From Brevipalpus yothersi (lineage: Eukaryota; Arthropoda; Arachnida; Trombidiformes; Tenuipalpidae), in the NCBI GenBank assembly GCA_003956705.1, contig QZCP01000623.1:4096-68095 (forward strand): 64,000 nucleotides of DNA, written 5' to 3'. This document shows positions 36,504 through 48,282 of this stretch, in pieces. The translations under genes and the position numbers were made by a program. The notes below the pieces were generated by a model, which saw nothing but the letters and a program-made list of their open reading frames with translations, was not told the DNA's origin and made no database searches. The first letter of the stretch is position 1, and each line of letters opens with the position of its first letter.

Positions 36504-38382
36504 AATATAGTAGTAACCAAGGATCACTTGAAATTCAGATCAATAGGATATTTAAAGAAAGAAATAAGAAATTCGATATATTAATCAAGTCAAGATAGGC
36601 AAGATAAATTTCGATACCAAGATCTGTCAGAATGTATAAGATTATCTTAAGAGGAGAGTGATGATGGCTAGTTACACAGTGCAAGTAAAAAAACTATGAC
36701 ATCCATCAAGCATGACGAGCGAAGGTGAAATGATTTGAAAGACTGACGAAAAAAGCTAATAACACTTCTTTACTTAAACTTAACCAGTAACCACAACTAC
36801 ATCTCCTTCGTACACCAAATTAGCCAACCCATCAAAATGTATCAACCAATGAGTGATCAAAGATGGGCTTAACTATCGCTCCCCATGGACATTCCATTTA
36901 ATTTCACTGCTCATCTCTTGAGAAAAGATAACTCGCATGTCACAGAGACAATGATCATCAAGTTCATTTTCTCTCGCTTGTTTTTTTCCTTCTCATCATC
37001 AGCCAATCTTTTTCTTCCCCCTAACACCTTTGGTATGTCTGACTAATGAGATCATGCCATTGGTTGGGGCTTGATTGGAAATATTCAAGAATTTACATCC
37101 TGTATGTGTCCGAAATGTCCTCATTTTCATCTACGATAGTAGAGATAACATAATTGTTATCTTTTTTTCTCTCTCTCTCTCGCGCTTCTTTTTAACTTAT
37201 AACTTTTTGAACACTATTTATACACGTTCCGGAAAATGTCTGACAACAAGTGATAACACCATAACAGATGAACTATTGGGACGGACGACAATTAATTTTG
37301 ATCGAAAATGAATCAATCGCGAATATCACAGAAAAGGTTGCACTTTAAGAAGATGGAAAGTTTCACTATCTTTATGAGAGAAAGAGAGAGAGAGAGAGAG
37401 AAAGAGAGTGACAAGCAATAAAGTTCTCTTTAACTGATAACACCTTGGAATTCATGCACATGATATAATTTGCTAGATCATCTACACTATTCTGTACTTT
37501 GAAATCAAAATATTTTGTCAAAATAACCGTAACTTACCTTTAATTAAATGATGACCAAAAACTGCAAAGATAACAAACTTTCGGCTTGTCCTTATGTTCA
37601 TCACCGAATGAATGGAACAATAAAAAAAAGAAACATTTTAGAAACTTATCTGAATTGGAATTTTTGAACGCGCTTCCATAAAAACATGATTCAAGACTAA
37701 CAATTCGTCATTATCGTCGATAGGATGAGTCCTACTTTATAATAATGATCACAACAAATGTTACTAATTCAACTGTCTGTTGTGTATTTTGTTTGTTGAT
37801 TATATGCGAGTCAATATGTGTTTGGTGTGTTTGTAAATCGTAAAGAGAAAGAAAGAAAGACAATCAAAATACTATCAAATAATATCATGAACCATGTTCG
37901 AGAAGTTCGAAATGATAGAGATTTGAAATTGAATTTGGCGGCTTCCATGTGCCATGAGCACAATGAAGATGAAGTTCATCTGATGAACATCTTATCATTC
38001 AGACTTCGATGTGTGTGTATTTCCTGGCTGACCATCATCGATTGATTAATCTGATTTGATTCACTTGATACTTGATTGATCAAGTTGTCCTTTGTGGAAT
38101 TTACTCTTGGAATTGCTCATTGCATCACTCTATTCGGTATGTCCAGCAGTGAATTGTATTCAAGCATGCCCCAAACAGTGTTGGCTTGTGTGTGTTAAAG
38201 CCAAACTGCTTGAGGGTCACGATGACCTACAGCATGTGTGTGTGTGTATGATTGGCATGCTGGAATATTGACTGATCAGGATTATTTGGGATTAAATTTT
38301 TCCACTTATTTATTGTTTTGTTTCTTGAAAGGAATTCGCTAACTATCTGGTTTGCAGCTGAAAAAAGAATTAAACCCCTAAA
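36504..38382. other. Divergent promoter region, nanos / VDAC
   Basis: No coding gene seen. A TTTGCAG at 38356, just before the VDAC ATG, may be the acceptor of a VDAC 5'-UTR intron. GA-rich and TGTG-rich short repeats occur at about 37378-37408 and 38236-38248. Confidence 0.45.
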
Positions 38383-39919
38383 ATGGCACCTCCATCATAC
38401 AACGAGCTTGGAAGCCAAGCTAGAGCTCTATTCTCCAAACATTATCGTAAGGATAAATCCATCACACTCAAGACTAAGAAGAAACTTGCCAATTTTGATA
38501 TTAACCAACGTATACAAGTTAATAGTAAGGTTTAGCTCGACATCCATACAAATCTAACTGAACAAAGTGTTTGCTCATTTTTTTTCTCACTTTTTCCGGT
38601 AATCGAGCTCCACCTTAAAATTCATCGAATTCTCTCTCGCCTTCTGTACTAGCACAACGCATCTTAATGACTACTATTATCTATCCTAGTTAGTTAGGAA
38701 AGTGCTGTTTCTTCTCATGTCATTATTTCCTCTCCTCGCTAAAGAGTCCTGTTCTTCATCGAATCCTAATCTTTTTCAAATGAACTGTCCTATCCAGATC
38801 TCGGCCAAATCAAACTAGATGTTATTACCAAAACTCCCACCGGACTAGAGTTCACTTGTGCTGGTTTGTCCAATAGAGAAACTGGACGAGTTTTGGGACA
38901 TCTTGAATCAAAGCATAATGTGAAAGAATGGGGTCTAACTTTCAAAGAGAAATGGACAACAGATAACCAAATTTCCACCGAAATAACTGTCGCAGATAAA
39001 ATGATGGAAGGTTTGAAATTGGGTGCCGTTGGCTCATTCACTCCTCAAGCAGGAAAGAAACGAGGAACAGTATCAGCTTCCATGAAAGGAGGATATTTCA
39101 ATGTTGGATCTGAGGTCGAGTTAGACCAGAATGGTCCCCTCATAAATGCTACCGGTGTTGTTGGGTAAGCAGACATTCTCCCTACAATCACTTCTCCATG
39201 AATAGACCTTTTAGACTTGATTACTAACTCTAGATATTTTTTCAGGAGGTATGAATCGAGATTTATTTTCTTTATTTTTTTCTGTTTATTTCATTATTTT
39301 CATTATTATCGATTATTTGGTTCTCTCTAAAAAATGGTTGTTGAATTCAGTTCACGAGGCTTCTTGGTTGGTGCTCAGTGTTCGTTCGATCCTAATCAGA
39401 AAAAATTCACAAAAACCAATGTTTCCCTTGCATACCTAGCTGAAGACTTCCAGCTCCACACCAATATGTGAGTTAGAAATCTATCATCTGTTAATTAATC
39501 TTATCTATCTTTTGGAGTAACAACGTCATGAATTCTCTTTATCCCCATTAGCAATCAGAAAACGGATTTCTCTGGCTCTGTTTACCAGAAGGTGAATGAT
39601 GCACTCCAAAGTGGTGTCAGTTTTGGCTGGTCTTCTAAAAGTAATGAAACTCAGCTAGCCGTTGGATGTATCTACAAAATTGATGATTCTTCATCTTGGA
39701 AGGTAATTGAAATACTTTCGGTCTTTCTTACATCATTCTGAACTTTTGTCTCTCTCTTTCTTTCAGGCAAAAATAAGTAATAACAGTCAAATTTGTCTCG
39801 GATTTGTTCATAAGCTACGTCCCGGTATCTTAGTTGCTCTTTCCTCCATGATTGATGCCAAGAATCTAAATGATGGTGGTCATAAACTCGGTCTTGGTAT
39901 CGAGTTGAACGCTTCCTAA
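38383..39919 (+). CDS. VDAC: Voltage-dependent anion-selective channel (mitochondrial porin), 5 exons
   Basis: Exons 38383-38446, 38798-39164, 39351-39467, 39552-39702 and 39767-39919 sum to 284 codons, giving exactly 283 residues, the canonical VDAC length. VDAC is the 19-strand beta-barrel pore for ATP, ADP and other metabolites in the mitochondrial outer membrane. The N-terminal helix MAPPSYNELGSQARALFSKH is typical. The eukaryotic porin signature region falls near the C-terminus (QICLGFVHKLRPGILVALSS), and the protein ends KLGLGIELNAS. The 351-base first intron separates the N-terminal helix from the barrel. AATAAA lies 44 bases past the stop. Confidence 0.97.
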
Positions 39920-39962
39920 TTTTGGGCTAGTATTCATGACTCCTAGATCAATTCAGTTCATG

Positions 39963-39968
39963 AATAAA
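39963..39968 (+). terminator. Poly(A) signal AATAAA, VDAC
   Basis: Canonical hexamer 44 bases after the VDAC stop. A longer 3' UTR is possible, since the next kilobase is free of genes. Confidence 0.5.
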
Positions 39969-40356
39969 TTGAGACTATGCGGAGGATTGCTATGATGTTA
40001 TTATCATTTACTCCTTTCTTTTCTAGATGTAGTGAATTTTTGTTACTTCTTTCTCTGGTCTTTGTTTTGAAGAGCAGTTTTTTCAACAGCTAGCTCATAC
40101 AACTGATGTTTGTGCACTATTTTAAGATTCTTTCCCCCAGCTTCTCCACACCAGTGCATCTATCACTGAACCCTTCTATAATAGGCACTGTCAGTTTCGA
40201 ATAAGCTTATCTTTCTTGCCTTATGTTCCTCCACACTTGAAATCAGTGAGTTATCCTTCCTTAGCCTCTGTAGGTATTATCTACCAAAAGTGTAAGAATA
40301 TTTATCGAAGGATTCCAAATCTATGAAATTAAAAGGCTCTTGCTTCCGTATTTGAG

Positions 40357-40419
<63 letters not shown>

Positions 40420-41307
40420 TGTTCTTGGTCCAATGTATCAAATTCAAGAGATACTGAGGAGGGGTTCTTCTGATTAGACTGATTGTTTTTTTCTTGCCCT
40501 GCTCGTATCTCGATTTATATTTCAAAAGTTGACTGTCCTACAATGTAAATGCGGTACCAATTGCATCAAAAACGCTCAATCACGCTTAGGAGCACCTTTT
40601 GAACCATTTGAATTGACGCTGATGTGACGGAATGACTTGAAATGAAGAGCCACTTGGATTAGTCCCAGCACAGGTTGGGTTCATTCAAAAACAGCGAAAA
40701 ATCGATTTGGTTGCGCGTTGAATCGGTTCTTCTGGCAGTGCGGAAAGGAAAACAGTACTTTGCAATTGTCAGTCCTGAAAAGCTTCCATTATGAGAGAAG
40801 ATGGCTTGAAAGCTCAACAAATGAGGAAAGATGGTTGCTGGATCGTTTATTATTATAACATCAAGCAGGAAGAGAAATTATCTCTCGAGTAGAGTTAGGT
40901 GAGAGTCGTGTCTCTTCCACTATTTTTTTTATCTATCTAACAAAACTTTCAATACCTAAATTATTATTGATATCGCTTAGTTTATCAAACTTAATCGAAA
41001 ATTATGATAGTTTGGAGGCATTTACATCTCATTCTTTAAAAATTGAATCACAAACTATATTTTATATAAAACTGTTGAAGGCATCGTGGTCCTTGGACAA
41101 ATCACTTCTTTATGGAATCAGTCTGGAAAACTTCACGATCGGACTGATTGGTCCATGGTTCAAAATAGAAAACTCGGAGAGAGCTTTTCATCATCATTCA
41201 CCATTCATCAGCGTGATGAATATCTTTCTTTAAGGAACTCTTTGCTTCTTTGAATGATGGAATGTATATTATCATACGGAATCATCATGAAATTGCAAAC
41301 ATGACTC
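39969..41307. other. Convergent spacer VDAC / TBC1D10
   Basis: No gene seen. It holds a long CT microsatellite and, at 40500-40900, a stretch with somewhat higher GC that could be an old, unrecognisable repeat. The frame at 40967-41233 has no ATG at its start and no family resemblance. Confidence 0.45.
40361..40416 (+). repeat. (CT)n microsatellite, ~28 units
   Basis: Uninterrupted TC/CT repeats downstream of VDAC. Confidence 0.97.
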
Positions 41308-42630
41308 TCAATCTGAGTTGCGATTTCCACTAACTCCAGTAGAGTGCTTCATGTTCATGCTGGAGCGGCTTTGAGCTCTCTGCCGCTCTTGAGCAAGTCG
41401 TTCTTTCTCTTTTTTACGCTTTATCTTTTGCTCTTTAAATTCTTTGTTCAAATCTCGTTCATTGAGATCAAAGTTGATGACTTTTTCAATGAGGTATTCG
41501 TCGGTGAGATATTTTGCGGGTATGTTTTTGAGAGCATAAAGGACCTCATAGGCAGATACACACTTAGCTCGTTCTTCACTGCGCCCCAAAACACTGGATA
41601 TCAAAATTAGGGCAACTTTGAACACAACTACAATTCCTTCACAGAAAAACATGTCCCAAATACGTAATACACATGACCACTTAAGGGTACGAGCAAAAAA
41701 GCACATGAACCATTCGGTCATGTAGAGGACAGGATCAATTTTGTGTTTCTTGAGAAGTCTATAAATAGGAGGATAAAATCTCTTAACAAAACTCGATAGC
41801 ATAAGACCATGTAGTTGGATAGCCTCCAATCCAGGTGAAAAATAGCCAGGAACATAGTGATCACAGATCTGGAGAAGACACCAGAATGCATCTTCAGCGG
41901 GCATTTGCATCAGTAATACTGAAGCTAGAGGTGCTTGACCCTGACAGTAACCGATCTCTGGTTTGACAACAGAGAACGCTTTCAAAATTCGATACAAATC
42001 CTCCTGTCCGGGACCATTTTCTTCGGCAAACATTTCGTGTGATGGAAATTGACGATTGAGATCCTTACGAATTTCCTCATTAATCTTTTCATCTCCAGGA
42101 TGCTTCTCAAGCTGGGAAAATAGATTTGGATTCCTTTGCTTCTGCTTGTGTCCAGCACACAAATAAAACCAAGCACGACCTCGCACAGAGTCTGGTATAC
42201 CTTTGCGACAACGTTTTCGCAATTTTTTCCATCTCTTGTGGATGAACTCATCCCACCTTTGGAACATGAATAACCATTTGATTTCACGCTTCCTGGTTAT
42301 CTCAACCAAACTCAAACGAGCCATGTCGTCACTCAGCCCTTTAGACTGGGGATCTGATACGTAGAAACCGTAGCGATCAAACTTTACAGGACTATCAGTG
42401 TTTCCATTCTTATCGGAACCGCCCTCACCATAGCCCTCATCACCATCATCAGAGTAATTACTGTCACGTGGAACACGTCCATTGGAGGAAGTTCCTGTAT
42501 TTATGGATGAAGATGAAACCGATCTCGGTCGCTTGTGAGAAGAATGATGTGCTGGAAAATCGCTGGGCTGATTTTTTGGTGTATACGTCCAGCCTTTCCT
42601 TTCGATCGCAGCCATGGAAGGTTGAGACAT
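41308..42630 (-). CDS. TBC1D10-like Rab GTPase-activating protein
   Basis: A single coding exon of 440 residues from the ATG at 42630 (MSQPSMAAIERKGW). The open frame continues upstream, but a pyrimidine-rich stretch ending ACACAG twelve bases before this ATG looks like the acceptor of a 5'-UTR intron. The TBC domain carries both catalytic fingers: arginine in IRKDLNRQFPSHEMF and glutamine in IGYCQGQAPLASVLL. Just before it comes GIPDSVRGRAWFYLCAG, and later YMTEWFMCFFARTLKW and RIWDMFFCEG. These match the TBC1D10/EPI64 group (Drosophila whacked), which act on Rab35, Rab27 and relatives in membrane traffic. The N-terminus is Ser-rich and disordered. The C-terminus is a short Lys/Glu/Arg coiled segment. 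Which Rab it acts on cannot be read from the sequence. Confidence 0.92.
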   Translation of the reverse strand: MSQPSMAAIERKGWTYTPKNQPSDFPAHHSSHKRPRSVSSSSINTGTSSNGRVPRDSNYSDDGDEGYGEGGSDKNGNTDSPVKFDRYGFYVSDPQSKGLSDDMARLSLVEITRKREIKWLFMFQRWDEFIHKRWKKLRKRCRKGIPDSVRGRAWFYLCAGHKQKQRNPNLFSQLEKHPGDEKINEEIRKDLNRQFPSHEMFAEENGPGQEDLYRILKAFSVVKPEIGYCQGQAPLASVLLMQMPAEDAFWCLLQICDHYVPGYFSPGLEAIQLHGLMLSSFVKRFYPPIYRLLKKHKIDPVLYMTEWFMCFFARTLKWSCVLRIWDMFFCEGIVVVFKVALILISSVLGRSEERAKCVSAYEVLYALKNIPAKYLTDEYLIEKVINFDLNERDLNKEFKEQKIKRKKEKERLAQERQRAQSRSSMNMKHSTGVSGNRNSD

Positions 42631-44946
42631 GATTGAAGGAATCTGTGTTGCACATCGTGCATTGCGAAACAAAGAAAATCTAACGTAAGTCATACATGTA
42701 GAAAGTAAGCGAGGCCAATCAGTATTAGATGGTAGACTGACAAACGAACAATTCAAGTCACTTTAGACACACACTGAGAAGAAGAGAGGCTCAAAAATCC
42801 AAATCGTCATCATCGACTGATGATGATGAGAGGAATAGAGCTGGGAAAGGTAGTAAGAGAGAAGATGAAAGTTACACAAACAGTACATAAAATGAACTCA
42901 CCTTCTAGCTTGGCCAGTCCCTGATGAATAGCGATCACATATTATCAGCAAAACTTACTGATCATTCAATGTATATTTAGCGTTACCAATAAATTGGATC
43001 ACACAAACATGTATGTGTTTCCAATGTTAGTCACCTGGATGAGAGAAGAGAGAGAGAGAAAAATAGAGAAGCACAAAAGAGATGAGATAAGGTGGACAGG
43101 TTAATTTTGCTGATTATTTTGGTGTATGTGAATGTGTGTATGTGTATGTTTGAGAGATGGAAGACAATAGGAAATGATGATAGTAAGAAAAAAAGGAACT
43201 TACCTGGAAGGTGAGATCATTCAGTGTTGTTGAGCGAGCTGCTTGTTACCTGCTTTAACCTAATTACAGATTGTATTAGTTTTAATGATTCCTGATTGTT
43301 AAGGCGACATCTACTGAAGTTTTTAAAGTTTGCTAAATTATCAGAACTCAATTTTTAGTCATTTGTCACAATCGTTGGGATAGGTCGGAGGTCACTCAAG
43401 GATCCATGAAACCAAGCTAAGGTCGAATGATGAGAGGTGGTGAGAGGTGATGAAGGATGATGAGTGGTGATGAAGAGGACAAGGATCAGAGACACATAAA
43501 ACAGTTATGTTTCACACAAGAATTGTGATTTATTTAACAGTTAAGATTCGATCAAGGCTATTCGATTGAGTGGCCTGTGAATTTCTGAAGAGAAAGAAAG
43601 AGAAAGAGAAGGCGAGAGGATAATCGATTATGGAAAAGAAGAAAGAAAATAAGCAAAAGTAAACTGAATGTAAAACTGTTGTTTGGTGGAAAAAATATTG
43701 TTAACAAGCTCCTTGACGTCAACTGATTGTGAGAGCGTCGATTAAATGAATATGAAGGCAATATTCTCCGAGAGAGGAGAGAAAAAGAGAGAGCAAATGA
43801 ATTGTTTCGTATCACTACGAAAACCAACGAGATCGCCTTTATTGTTGTGTTGGAAGCAATATTAGTAAAGCACCTTGGAAGTTTGAAGAATCACGGTCCT
43901 CGTTGTAATATGATTGTGCTCAAGTCTAATTTTCATCTTCTAATGTAACAATTTTCTGGCTCAATATTTTGAAATTACGATCGATAGCACATAGTGACAA
44001 GTTTATCAAACTTTTAGAGGACATTGATCGCACCTCTTCGCCAGCTTCCTCAGTGTGATGTGATGTCTCACAAATACGTTATCTCACGAACTTTCCTCAG
44101 AGTTTGAACGTTGTTTTGGGGAAAGAGAACCCCTTTCTTCATTAAACTGACATCATTTAATTCTACTTAAAATCAAGAAGATGTAAGATGAATCAAAGTT
44201 TATGGATGATGAGAGATGATTTTTCTCACCCAATATTACATCAATTTTTATTGCACTTTATTCGTCATTGTCTTGCAAATCATCACCGACAAAAGTTCAT
44301 GAACAATTTGACGTGAGTTTCAATCCAACTCTCCTTCTATCGAATGAAGATGTGGTTCAATCAATTAATTTTTTTCTCCATAAAGATTGAAAGGTTTGAG
44401 GATGAAAAAAGAAAAATTTTAGATCATTAATCGTTAAAAAGATTCAACATGACAAACGGAATTTTTTGAAAACTCTAACTGAGATTGCAATAATTCGCTG
44501 ATTGATCTAGCCGAGATCTAAGGGCCATAATCACACAATTCCAATTGAATTTCAACTTCAAAAATTAACGTGAGATGGAAAATTTAATGATTATCTGCAT
44601 CATTTTGATCAAAAAAAATGATGATGTATCGATGGATAATCGAGCGTATCGAGTCTATGGATATTATCCATAGGAAAATCATCCTACAAGAGTGAGCATA
44701 GTTTCTCTATGTTGCTTTCTATGGAACTGAGCGTATGTAGTTGATTTGTTTATAAAATATAAGCAGTGTCTCATGTGGTATTGATTAAGCATATCAACAT
44801 TAACTGTTCACTTGATGGTCAAGACAACATTAACAGCTTAACTGTGTATGTGTGTGTAATGGAGAATTCTCAAAGTGTTTAGATTGTGATACAAAAAAAG
44901 ATCTTTGAGATGATAAGAACGGCCTTCAATCAGGTTGAAAGCGAAA
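42631..44946. other. Divergent promoter region TBC1D10 / RWDD2
   Basis: Donor-like sites on the minus strand (reverse complement of ACTCACC near 42898 and CTTACC near 43200) suggest one or two non-coding first exons for the TBC1D10 gene. GA-rich patches lie at 43041-43060 and 43580-43610. No coding gene recognised. Confidence 0.4.
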
Positions 44947-44954
44947 TATTTAAG
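44947..44954 (+). promoter_or_regulatory. Possible TATA box TATTTAAG of RWDD2
   Basis: It lies 49 bases before the ATG of RWDD2. If functional, transcription would start near 44977 and the 5' UTR would be only about 20 bases. The fit is imperfect. Confidence 0.35.
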
Positions 44955-44995
44955 CAGCTCGACGTTCATTTAGATTTACTCAACCATTCAACAAG

Positions 44996-46548
44996 ATGTG
45001 TCGATGTGAAAGCTTCCCTCAACAGCTCAATGAGCTTCGTCTAATAAATTCAATCTATCCTGATCAAGTGATCATTCACGATAAAGATGTTAAATTTCTT
45101 GTAGAACGTGATGAGGAGCCCAATTCTGACAAGGAACATGATCATCCGGTGAATTTTTATTTTATCCAAAAGGAAAACAATGAAACTGTGTATGAAATTG
45201 AGTTTTCATTGGATCGAAATTATCCTACTCAAAAAGTGTCTGCTCACGTTCGTCTGTACAACGAATCAAGTAAACCGAAACAAACTCTCATCAATCAACA
45301 ATTGTTAGCCCATATCAATGGTAACAGTTCCATAGATGTTTACAGTGTGATTCTTTGGGTTGCTGATTGGATTGAAAATGGTTCATCAGAATCTCTCGAG
45401 ATGTACAATGCTGGATCATCAGTGGAATCTGAATGCTCATCTACTGTCTCATCCTTACCAGAAACTGCTTCTTCCGATTCCGGTGAGATCAAAAATGATT
45501 TTCGATTTTTCACTTTTTCATTGCCAAAGAGATGTAAAGCATGGAAAAGATATTTCGGATGAATGAAAATAAATTTTCTCCCAGATGATGACCTTGTTTG
45601 ACCACCGTTAACATCAAAAAGTAGCTTAGGCTACTCTTTGGATAACATTCTTTAGTCAGATGATTTTAGGAGGGAATGTTAAACATCGCAACTATCTACA
45701 GGTGAACATGCATTCATGAGCTTAACATGTGCGCGGGATCATTCACTGATTGGTCAGTATCATGAGACTATCACATGTTCAGAGAGTTCGATAGCTTTTC
45801 GAAAATGCCTTGCAGCAAAAATAAAGAGTTTATTATTCTACGATATTCGAATTTCATTGGCATTCAATCATTCCTTAATCCATTCTATGACTTGATCACC
45901 CAATGCATTTACGTTCAATTAGATAGAATTGATATGATTTCTCGAAATGCTTGTGATGAGCGTGTTTCTTCATTTCAATTCTTCTTGAATGCTGGATACA
46001 GAATCACAGAATTGAAGATAAATCGATCAAAATTGATATAAAAGACGATGGAAATTATGAATCAGTTTTTTAAAATAATAATACATAATCTTTTCTTGTA
46101 ATTCACTAGGCCCTATGTGTAGACTTTGGATCATCAGCCATCATATCTACAGTAAAGAAAAACGAAAAATGATTTTGGAAGGTGCTAACTATCGAAACTT
46201 GAAAGGTTTTGTCAAACCTGGAAAACCAGGTTCGTTGAGAAAGCGTGAAGTTATAAACTGTGATACAATTGATTTCTCTGTTACTGGAAAATTCATTGAA
46301 AATTCCAATCTCTTACAGGATTCATGTGCATTGAAGGCATTGAAGATGAAGCTGAATCGTTTTGGAAATGGGTGAAGGGATTTCGATGGCAGAAAATCAA
46401 TCTTATCGATAAAGAATTTATTAAGGAATCTCTCTTCAGCACTTTTGAAGAACTGGCTCTCGATAACTCAGATTTTGTTCGGTTTCTCGAAGTTCGAGAC
46501 ATGAACAGAGTAATCAGAGCTTTCCTCGGGCTTTCCCAGAAAATATAG
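44996..46548 (+). CDS. RWDD2: RWD domain-containing protein 2 (RWDD2A/B-like), 3 exons
   Basis: Exons 44996-45482, 46110-46229 and 46319-46548 sum to 279 codons, giving 278 residues. Exon 1 holds an RWD domain (QQLNELRLINSIYPDQ at the start, YEIEFSLDRNYPTQKVSAHV in the middle). Exons 2-3 hold the DUF1115 domain: GPMCRLWIISHHIYSKEKRK, then GFVKPGKPG across the junction to FMCIEGIEDEAESFWKWVK. This pairing is the RWDD2 architecture; the DUF1115 motif RLWIxSHHIYxKxKRK is nearly invariant in the family. Function is poorly known. The exon 2 donor is GTTCGT. A 627-base intron separates the two domains. AATAAA follows the stop by 21 bases. Confidence 0.9.
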
Positions 46549-46568
46549 CTCATGCATTCCCAGTTTTT

Positions 46569-46574
46569 AATAAA
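46569..46574 (+). terminator. Poly(A) signal AATAAA, RWDD2
   Basis: The hexamer begins 21 bases after the RWDD2 stop codon. Confidence 0.6.
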
Positions 46575-48282
46575 TATTTGGCCGATTGAATTCTCTCAGA
46601 TGCTCCTTATTTCAGATAACGACCAACTTCATTAAAGTTTTCTCAAAATTCAGAGAGAAAGTACAGGAATAAGGAATCAGTAGTTGTTCGAATGGCAGAA
46701 TGTTCTTTTTTGAATAACAGTTGAACAGGAAGTTCAAAGTTCCTTTCTATGTATCAGGTACTCTGATTAATTAGATCATTCTCAAGTATTTCTATCTAAT
46801 TGAGTCGTCAGAACTTTTAATGAATGCTACTTTTTCATTACGAATTGGAACCTCATTAGCGAAAGAACAAACAACTGCTCTACTGGGGTGTTTTCTCGAC
46901 AATAAACCAGGTAGTCTTTTTTTGAAGAATCTATGACAAAACTGAGGCTCGCCACTTTTGAAGCATGTAGGAACGACTTGGCTAGAACTGACTGCTGGTA
47001 TTTCAATATCCAATTTTTGGGGCTGCCAGCAATTCAAGAGGAATTAAAAAACTCATCCAAGATTATTCAGTTCTTCTTGAAGTTATTTTTATTTTCTCTC
47101 TTCTAATGACATTTTTAATCGTCGACCGCTCGTTCTGTATCTTGCATAACTTGATTCATTTTCCACTTTCAGTTCCTTGACTTTGATTGTTGAACCCAAA
47201 CTTGTCCAAAATCTCTTTGCTGATTTTTGGAGTTTTCTTTGAGATTTATGATGAGGTTGACTCTAAGGAATATTCTCAATTCGAACCAGAGACCAGCTAG
47301 TTTTTCTTAAAAGTGACTAAGCTACAGAATAATATTTTCTCATAGATACTAAGCTGATAAGCGGCTTTCGTTGAAGTTTGTTAAAATGTTTAAAAACAGC
47401 CGAATTTTCGGCTACTCTTAGTCACTCTTTGAGACTATCACTATACATAGAAGGTCATTTATATCCCTTCCTTAGTAAGTTGTGAGGCCGAATGATGAGT
47501 GATGATTAGTCGCAAGGAATCCTTACTCAGGATAACAAAGAGCCCATATAATTAGTTAGTTTCTAGCTCAAAAAACGAAGATCATTGATGTTATGATACA
47601 ATCAAGGTTACCTAGTCGAATTGAAGCCAATCGATAATATTACTGCTATGATATTTGAAGAAAGTATCTGTTCAAATTTTTCGGAACTTCAATTAACGTT
47701 CGAAAGTTCAAAAATTTCAAAAAAGTTCTCATCAAATGATCAATGATTTTCCCTTAATCCCCAGCTCTTTAGAAAATAGATAATATTTTATCATATTGTT
47801 GTACATTTTATTAATATTTCGGAGGATCGCCAATTTTAACTTGCCATCGAATTTTAGAACTTTCAATTTCACTTTTAAATAATGCAAAAATCCGAAAATT
47901 ACAAGATCGCTCCTCCATTGGCCCATGAATAATCAGCTAAACCATTTTGTTTTCAAGGTTTTTCCAGCCATATCATCACCTTTTCTCCGGCAAACAAAAG
48001 AGAAACAAACTTAACCAATTACAAATAATTTTTAATCAAATTAAGATAAGCTGATGAAAGCTGGTCACTTTGCCGGTCAAAGTTTGTCCAATCAAATCAG
48101 CAAAAAAACGCGTTTTCATCGCGCTTGTCAAAGTGCGCCCTCTGTAATACAATGTTTTTGTTGGAAAAGATAAGCGAAAAAAATTGTCTGTTTTTGTGCT
48201 TTTTGTAATCATCATGAAAATTAGTGTTTCCTCTTCTCCACTTCTTTTTTGTGTCTAATCGCTGCTCAATATAAATGAATTC
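46575..48282. other. Intergenic region, no gene seen
   Basis: AT-rich with only short frames on both strands. The minus-strand frame at 46792-47037 begins without ATG and has no family resemblance. The promoter of the zinc-finger gene should lie near 48.1-48.28 kb. Confidence 0.45.

Noticed and set aside
40967..41233. Plus-strand frame of 88 codons downstream of VDAC
   Set aside because: It begins with TTG and shows no motif or splice context; likely chance in AT-rich DNA.
46792..47037. Minus-strand frame of ~80 codons (contains SRKHPSRAVVCSFANE)
   Set aside because: It does not begin with ATG, has no family resemblance, and a neighbouring frame looks equally plausible; probably chance.
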